A stretch of DNA of 5,379 bases, from NCBI GenBank assembly GCA_050694055.1, contig JBOGWX010000138.1, positions 1 to 5,379 on the forward strand, given 5' to 3'. The position numbers and the translations under genes were made by a program. The notes beneath the pieces were generated by a model, which worked only from the letters and a program-made list of their open reading frames with translations, did no database searches and was not told the origin of the DNA. Each line of letters starts with the position of its first letter. Within the stretch, counting starts at the first letter, position 1. The DNA comes from WHSV01 sp050694055 (lineage in GTDB: Bacteria > Actinomycetota > CADDZG01 > WHSQ01). This document shows, piece after piece, positions 1 through 3,795 of this stretch.

Positions 1-308
1 TCCTCGAAGCTTCCGGGCGGAGGGCCGCCTGCGTTGGCCACCAGCACGTCGACCTGCCCGAGTTCGGCGGCGACCTCGTCGTGCGCGCTTTCGATCGCAT
101 GAGCGTCGGTGACGTCGAGCGGCACCGCGAGGCACCGACGTTCGGTGGCGGACGCGATCTCGGAGGCGGTCTTGGCCAGCTCGTCTGCGTTGCGGGACGA
201 GACCGCCACGAGCGCCCCTTCGCGCGCCAGCGAGGTCGCCGAGGCGCGGCCGAGCCCTGAGGAGCCTCCGATGACCCAGGCCACCTTGTCCTGAAGGTCG
301 AGATTCAC
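1..308 (-). CDS. Short-chain dehydrogenase/reductase (SDR), N-terminal 102 residues, C-terminus off the window
   Basis: This is the N-terminal part of a classical SDR, an NAD(P)H-dependent oxidoreductase with a Rossmann fold, probably cytosolic. Residues 12-21 (VIGGSSGLGR) form the dinucleotide-binding glycine motif, with Ile where most members have Thr in TGxxxGxG. Arg39 in SSRN at the end of the second strand suggests NADP(H) preference. D65-V66-T67-D68 is the adenine-contacting motif, and N92-A-G-G-P-P-P-G is the NNAG-type motif. The NAGGPPPG form is typical, as I recall, of SDRs annotated as 3-oxoacyl-ACP-reductase-like. The catalytic Ser/Tyr/Lys lie beyond the left edge, so activity and substrate cannot be judged. 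The GTG start at 308 overlaps the upstream oxidoreductase stop as GTGA, with a weak AGGTG Shine-Dalgarno 6 nt upstream. It is the last visible gene of the minus-strand operon. Confidence 0.9.
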   Translation of the reverse strand, partial: MNLDLQDKVAWVIGGSSGLGRASATSLAREGALVAVSSRNADELAKTASEIASATERRCLAVPLDVTDAHAIESAHDEVAAELGQVDVLVANAGGPPPGSFE

Positions 309-1258
309 TCCGAGCACCTGATGATGGTCTTGCCGTAACCCTCGTTCGAGATCATGTGTTCGTACGCCCCCTTCGCGTCCTCCAGCGGAAAAACCTCGTC
401 GACCACGACTTGAAGCTCGCGACGGCCGAGCAGCGGCACGATCTCTCGCTCGAACGCCCGCGTCGCGAGAGCCTTTTCGTACTCCGGTCGGCTGCGCAAC
501 ACCGTCCCGCGAATCGTCAGCCGCTTGGACAGCAAAGCGCCGAGATCCAAGTTCGCCTTGGCACCCGCCAGCAGCCCCACGACCACGATACGACCGCGCG
601 CACGGCACACGGTCACATCGGTGGCGAGGTAGGCGCCGCCTATGAGATCGATCACGACGTCCACGTCACCTATCTCTTCGGCCATCGCGTCGCTCGCAAG
701 CACGCCCCGCTCGAGCCCGAGCTCTTTTGCCCGGATCAGCTTGTCGAAGGTGCGCGAGGTCCCCACCGTGGTGGCGCCGAGCGCGTGGGCGACCTGCACG
801 GCGGCCGTCCCCACCCCGCTGCCCACCCCGTGGATGAGCACCCGTTCCCCGGGTCGCAACGCCGCCTGCGTGACGAGCGCGTCGTGTGCCGTGATGAAGG
901 CCTCGGGTGCACCGCCGGCGACCAGGGTGTCGAGCTCGTCCGGGATCCGCGCGCAGAGGTCCTCGGTGGTGATCAGGTGGGTTGCGTGCGCACCACCGCC
1001 GACGATGCCGAACACTCGATCGCCTCGCTCGCACGCTCGCACGCCGCCGCCGGTGGCGGCGACGGTCCCTGCGAACTCGAGGCCGGGGACGTCGGCCGGC
1101 CACCCCGGCGGTGCGGGGTACACGCCACGCGCCTGGAGGACGTCGGCACGATTAAGCCCGGCCGAGACCACCTCGACGAGGATCTGGTCGGCCTCCGGAG
1201 CGGGGGTCGGACGCTCCTCGAGGCTCAGCCCTCCGTCGTCGATGACGAGCGCCTTCAC
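305..1258 (-). CDS. NAD(P)H:quinone oxidoreductase, zeta-crystallin/PIG3-type medium-chain reductase
   Basis: This 317-residue protein is a zinc-free medium-chain reductase (MDR), expected to reduce quinones or related enones with NADPH in the cytosol. The N-terminal catalytic lobe has the PIG3-type signature GLNRADVLQARGVYPAPPG at about residues 34-52, followed by PGLEFAG (58-64). PEAFITAHDAL (118-128) leads into the Rossmann domain, where VLIHGVGSGVGTAAVQ (140-155) is the nucleotide-binding motif. S168-R169 after the second strand fit NADPH. The C-terminal VFPLEDAKGAYEHM and GYGKTII are also typical, and the length matches the family (about 320-330). The MDR structural-zinc cysteines are absent, as expected. 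The GTG start at 1258 is chosen because homology begins at MKAL, a GGAG Shine-Dalgarno lies 7 nt upstream (1266-1269), and it overlaps the moaE stop as GTGA. An open frame continues to 1462 but only covers moaE in another frame. The exact substrate is unknown. Confidence 0.93.
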   Translation of the reverse strand: MKALVIDDGGLSLEERPTPAPEADQILVEVVSAGLNRADVLQARGVYPAPPGWPADVPGLEFAGTVAATGGGVRACERGDRVFGIVGGGAHATHLITTEDLCARIPDELDTLVAGGAPEAFITAHDALVTQAALRPGERVLIHGVGSGVGTAAVQVAHALGATTVGTSRTFDKLIRAKELGLERGVLASDAMAEEIGDVDVVIDLIGGAYLATDVTVCRARGRIVVVGLLAGAKANLDLGALLSKRLTIRGTVLRSRPEYEKALATRAFEREIVPLLGRRELQVVVDEVFPLEDAKGAYEHMISNEGYGKTIIRCSE

Positions 1259-1707
1259 GCGTTTTCTCCGACCCACGAGGAGCCGTCCGCGTAGTCCTCT
1301 CGCTTCCAGATCGGCACGGTCGACTTGATGGTGTCGATGATCCAGCGGCACGCCTCGAGGGCGTCGCCGCGGTGGGGAGCGCCGCAGGCCACGACCACCG
1401 TGGGTTCGCCGAGCTCGCACCTGCCCGTCCGGTGGATCGCTACGACTCGCCGGACGTCCCACTTCGTGGCCGCCTCACGCGCTATCTCGTGCAGGCGCCG
1501 CTCGGCCAACTCGGGGTGACTGTCGTAGTCGAGGGCGACCACGGGTTTGTCCGCGTTGGCCTCCACCGAGGCGCGGTCGCGCACGGTGCCGACGAATACA
1601 CCGATCCCGCCGATCTCGGCGTCAGATACCGTCGCGATCGCTTGCGCGAGCTCCAAAGGGGCGTCGCTCACCGCGACCTCGATGACGGGCGCGCGGTCGT
1701 CAGCCAC
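1255..1707 (-). CDS. moaE: Molybdopterin synthase catalytic (large) subunit MoaE
   Basis: MoaE pairs with the small sulfur carrier MoaD as a heterotetramer that inserts two sulfurs into cyclic pyranopterin monophosphate, giving molybdopterin for the molybdenum cofactor. The 150-residue length is the usual one. Visible motifs in order: GIGVFVGTVRD (34-44), YDSHPELAERRL (61-72), AIHRTGRCELGE (90-101), H112-R113, and IDTIKSTVPIWKRE (124-137). K128 and K135, seven residues apart, match the conserved active-site lysines of E. coli MoaE (K119 and K126); R43, H112 and R113 match other conserved pocket residues. No moaD is visible here, so the partner must be elsewhere. The GTG start at 1707 is fixed by an in-frame TGA at 1711-1713. 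The Shine-Dalgarno is poor: GGGGAA lies 13 nt upstream. The gene follows the acetyltransferase after 64 bp and overlaps the next gene by 4 bp. Confidence 0.96.
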   Translation of the reverse strand: MADDRAPVIEVAVSDAPLELAQAIATVSDAEIGGIGVFVGTVRDRASVEANADKPVVALDYDSHPELAERRLHEIAREAATKWDVRRVVAIHRTGRCELGEPTVVVACGAPHRGDALEACRWIIDTIKSTVPIWKREDYADGSSWVGENA

Positions 1708-1708
1708 C

Positions 1709-1760
1709 GATCAGATCGAGTTCCCCGAGGCCATGGTGCCCATCATCCCACCGTCTGATC
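1709..1760 (-). repeat. Inverted repeat next to the moaE start codon
   Basis: GATCAGA at 1709-1715 and TCTGATC at 1754-1760 are perfect 7-bp inverted copies separated by 38 bp. They fill most of the 64-bp gap between the acetyltransferase stop and moaE. In the minus-strand transcript the 3' arm ends one nucleotide before the moaE GTG, so pairing could limit ribosome access. There is no U-tract, so it is not an intrinsic terminator. A 7-bp match of this kind may be chance. Confidence 0.3.
1711..1746 (-). other. Possible 11-codon leader reading frame before moaE
   Basis: Reading ATG at 1746 gives MMGTMASGNSI and a TGA at 1711-1713, three nucleotides before the moaE GTG and in the same frame. 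A purine-rich GGTGGG sits just before the ATG pair but is too close to be a normal Shine-Dalgarno. If translated, it could deliver ribosomes to moaE, whose own Shine-Dalgarno is poor. There is no sequence evidence for a functional peptide; it may simply be chance. Confidence 0.15.
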
Positions 1761-1771
1761 TGGTGCGGACC

Positions 1772-2545
1772 CTAGGGCGGGCTCTTCAGGAAGTCGTAGC
1801 AGCGCCCGAGCGGCTCGAAACCCATGCGGGCGTAGAGCTCCTTCGGCCAGTCCTCGTCGTCCGCCACCAGAAACACGAGATCGTGGCCCTCGGCGAGGGC
1901 GGTGCCGAGCGCCTCGGCCACGACGACCCGGCCGAAGCCGCGCTTTCGGTAGGGCTCCAGGGTCAACACCGCCTCGATCTGCGCCGTGACGCCGTCCGAG
2001 TAAAGGTCCGTGCAGCACACCGCTCGTCCCTCGAGCAACGCGCCGAAGAAACGAGCCCCGGCCGAAGCGGCGAGCACCGCGTCCTTGTCGATGAGCTGAG
2101 CCGTCGCCACGGGATCCTTGGCGGCCGGCCCGGCGGCCAGCGAACGGGCGCGGAAGTCCCTCAGCTCGGAGGCGGTGAGCTCCCCCACGCCGGCGCCGGT
2201 CTCGGGCAGATCCAGCTCACCCCGGTAGCCCATGACGAGTAGCGTCGCGACGTCCCATCCCAGCGTCCTAAACCGCGGAGCCAGCGCAGCGCCGAGTGCT
2301 TCGTCTTCGACCACGACGTGCCGGTGCTCGTGGCCCGCGCGCCCCTGCAGCTCATCGAGCTCATCCAGCAACTCGTCGAGGTCGAGCTCGAGTGGCGCCC
2401 CCTCGAGGCGGAGGAAGTTGAAGCCGTAGACCTTGGGGAAGGTGTCGTTGAAGAGCATCACCCCCCAACGAACAGGCTCGATCCGCTCGGCGCACGAGTT
2501 CTCGACCCGGGACATGAAGTCGAGCGCGCGGCGAAGATCCTCCAC
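1772..2545 (-). CDS. GNAT-family N-acetyltransferase with an N-terminal extra lobe
   Basis: This 257-residue protein transfers an acyl group, probably acetyl from acetyl-CoA, to an unidentified amine. The C-terminal half carries the GNAT core: LTLEPYRKRGFGRVVVAEAL (195-214) contains the RxxGFG pyrophosphate-binding loop and following helix, and LVADDEDWPKELYARMGFEP (227-246) is the last-helix region with the YxxxGF signature. The N-terminal half (about 20-105) has RWGVMLFNDTFPKVYGFNFL, an acidic helix LDLDELLDELDEL (54-66) and RFRTLGWDV (91-99). I recognise this two-lobe layout from actinobacterial GNAT proteins of unknown substrate, where the first lobe resembles a degenerate GNAT fold. The GTG start at 2545 follows the isocitrate dehydrogenase TGA with no gap, implying translational coupling. 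An in-frame ATG at codon 11 is the alternative start. The stop is TAG at 1772-1774. Confidence 0.87.
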   Translation of the reverse strand: MEDLRRALDFMSRVENSCAERIEPVRWGVMLFNDTFPKVYGFNFLRLEGAPLELDLDELLDELDELQGRAGHEHRHVVVEDEALGAALAPRFRTLGWDVATLLVMGYRGELDLPETGAGVGELTASELRDFRARSLAAGPAAKDPVATAQLIDKDAVLAASAGARFFGALLEGRAVCCTDLYSDGVTAQIEAVLTLEPYRKRGFGRVVVAEALGTALAEGHDLVFLVADDEDWPKELYARMGFEPLGRCYDFLKSPP

Positions 2546-3622
2546 TCAAGAGCGCGCGTCGATTGCCTCGATCACCGCGTCGGTGATCGCAACCGTCGTC
2601 GACGGTTCCCTTTCGGGACGCAGGTCCGCCGGGACCACCCGGCGCTCCCTGAGCACGCGGGCGATCGCGCCCTCGAGGCTGTCCGCCTCGGAGGAGAAGT
2701 CGAGGTGCCGCAGCATGAGGGCCGCGGACAGCATCATGGCCAGCGGGTTGGCGATACCGCGACCCGCGATGTCGGGGGCCGAACCGTGGGTCGGCTCGAA
2801 CACGGCGTAGTCCTTTCCGAGATTCATTCCCGGGGCCACGCCCAGGCCCCCCACGAGGCCGGCGCAGAGGTCGGAGATGATGTCGCCGTAGAGATTGGGC
2901 AGCACGATCACGTCGAGATCGTGCGGGATCCACGCCAGGTACATCGCCATCTCGTCGACCTGCATCTCGTCGAAGGTCACGTCCGGGTGGTCGGTCGAGA
3001 TCTTCTGCCCGGTCTCCAGCCAGACGCCGTCGGAGAACTTCATGATGTTGGCCTTGTGGCCGAGCGTGACCTTGCTGCGCCCGTGCTTGCGCGCCAGCTC
3101 GAAGCTGAAGCCGACGATGTCGCGGGTGGCCGTGACCGAGATCGGCTTGACCGACACCCCCGCGTCCTTGGCGACGGGAAAGTTGTGCATGTACTCGAGA
3201 TAGCCACGGAGCTTGTCGAGCTCGGAGGAGCCCATCTCGAACTCGATTCCCTCGTACAGGTCCTCGGTGTTCTCGCGCACGACGATGATGTCGACCTCGT
3301 CGTGAACCGAGGGCACGCCCTCGTAGAGCCTGCAGGGACGCACGCTCGCAAAGAGGTCCAGCTCTTGGCGAAGGGCGACGTTGATCGACCGGAAGCCGGT
3401 TCCGACGGGGGTGGTGACGGGCCCCTTGAGCGCGACCTTGTGGGTCTTGATCGAGTCCAGCACGTGCTGAGGCAGCGGAGTGCCGTGCGTCTCGATCGCC
3501 GGAACGCCCGCATCGTGGACGTCCCAGGTGATGCCGGTGCCGAGGGTGTCGATGACGCGGCGGGTGGCCCCGGACACCTCGGGACCGATTCCATCGCCGT
3601 TGATCAGGGTGACCGTTGTCAT
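2546..3622 (-). CDS. Isocitrate dehydrogenase, NAD-dependent type (isocitrate/isopropylmalate dehydrogenase family)
   Basis: This 358-residue beta-decarboxylating dehydrogenase most likely oxidises isocitrate to 2-oxoglutarate in the TCA cycle. It begins with TLINGDGIGPEV (5-16). The substrate loop FRSINVALR (77-85) has S79 and N81 as in isocitrate dehydrogenases; the LeuB-type GGPKW loop is absent. R85, R95 and R116 form the carboxylate-binding arginines; Y123 and K190 are the catalytic Tyr/Lys; D223, D247 and D251 bind the divalent metal. HGSAPDIAGRGIANP (279-293) carries D284 and I285, where NADP enzymes such as E. coli Icd have Lys-Tyr, so NAD is predicted. Overall it resembles mitochondrial IDH3. 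Homoisocitrate dehydrogenase is a less likely alternative. ATG at 3622 is chosen because homology begins there; upstream in-frame codons encode nothing family-like. There is no Shine-Dalgarno at normal spacing. It is the first gene of the minus-strand operon. Confidence 0.92.
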   Translation of the reverse strand: MTTVTLINGDGIGPEVSGATRRVIDTLGTGITWDVHDAGVPAIETHGTPLPQHVLDSIKTHKVALKGPVTTPVGTGFRSINVALRQELDLFASVRPCRLYEGVPSVHDEVDIIVVRENTEDLYEGIEFEMGSSELDKLRGYLEYMHNFPVAKDAGVSVKPISVTATRDIVGFSFELARKHGRSKVTLGHKANIMKFSDGVWLETGQKISTDHPDVTFDEMQVDEMAMYLAWIPHDLDVIVLPNLYGDIISDLCAGLVGGLGVAPGMNLGKDYAVFEPTHGSAPDIAGRGIANPLAMMLSAALMLRHLDFSSEADSLEGAIARVLRERRVVPADLRPEREPSTTVAITDAVIEAIDARS

Positions 3623-3630
3623 GGGCTTTG

Positions 3631-3636
3631 AGTCTA
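3631..3636 (-). promoter_or_regulatory. Candidate -10 hexamer for a leaderless isocitrate dehydrogenase transcript
   Basis: TAGACT on the minus strand fits the TAnnnT pattern and lies 8 nt before the A of the ATG at 3622, the spacing expected if transcription starts at that codon. The absence of a properly spaced Shine-Dalgarno supports leaderless translation: a purine run, GAGGGAG at 3641-3647, is 18 nt away. No convincing -35 box is seen 16-18 bp upstream, so this is tentative. Confidence 0.3.
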
Positions 3637-3756
3637 TGGCTCCCTCGTTCGCCCGCCGGTCTCGCAACTCGCTCCGGCTAGGCAAACCGTGCAACTTTTT
3701 GCAATCGCGGGACGTCAAGGGCTGTGCAGGTATTGAATGCGACATACATAGGTGTC

Positions 3757-3773
3757 GGCGGGTACCGCCCGCC
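3757..3773 (+). promoter_or_regulatory. GC-rich hairpin in the probable 5' UTR of the S55 peptidase gene
   Basis: GGCGGG (3757-3762) and CCCGCC (3768-3773) pair perfectly around the loop TACCG. A competing pairing is GGCGG with CCGCC (3765-3769). The stem ends 7 nt before the Shine-Dalgarno. With no T-run it is unlikely to be a terminator. It could be a 5' UTR structure or an operator. Confidence 0.35.
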
Positions 3774-3780
3774 CACTAGC

Positions 3781-3787
3781 AGAGGGG
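3781..3787 (+). promoter_or_regulatory. Shine-Dalgarno of the S55 peptidase gene
   Basis: AGAGGGG lies 8 nt before the ATG at 3796. It decides this start, which is also the only one that places a complete signal peptide at the N-terminus. Confidence 0.6.
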
Positions 3788-3795
3788 AACGACGA

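Larger units (their letters stand above)
3623..3795. promoter_or_regulatory. Divergent intergenic region between the minus-strand operon and the S55 peptidase gene
   Basis: These 173 bp separate two divergent start codons and must hold promoters for both directions. The middle (about 3682-3750) is more AT-rich than the flanking genes. TGCAA occurs at 3690-3694 and again at 3700-3704, exactly 10 bp apart, around a short T-run. TTGACG on the minus strand (3713-3718) resembles a -35 box but has no good -10 at the right distance. TACATA (3745-3750) is a possible -10 for the plus-strand gene with only a poor -35. Promoter assignments are weak. Confidence 0.5.

Noticed and set aside
109..294. A 61-codon plus-strand frame at the left edge
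   Set aside because: It is antisense to the SDR N-terminus, which has clear cofactor-binding motifs.
356..1294. A 312-codon plus-strand frame and a second frame at 642-1328 opposite the quinone oxidoreductase
   Set aside because: Low-complexity translations (Arg/His-rich or Ser/Thr/Pro-rich) antisense to a complete, well-motifed reductase gene.
1259..1462. N-terminal extension of the quinone oxidoreductase to 1462
   Set aside because: The extra residues are Arg-rich and overlap moaE in another frame. Family homology begins at the GTG at 1258, which has a Shine-Dalgarno and a GTGA overlap.
2318..3631. A 437-codon open frame on the plus strand antisense to the acetyltransferase and isocitrate dehydrogenase genes
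   Set aside because: Its translation is rich in His, Arg, Asp and Val without domain motifs, and it lies opposite two genes with clear family signatures. Long antisense frames are common in high-GC DNA.
3623..3745. N-terminal extension of isocitrate dehydrogenase to 3745
   Set aside because: The family N-terminus (TLINGDGIGPEV) begins at the ATG at 3622; the extension matches nothing known to me and would fill most of the divergent promoter region.
3757..3773. Intrinsic terminator
   Set aside because: The hairpin has no T-run on either side and sits upstream of a start codon between divergent genes.
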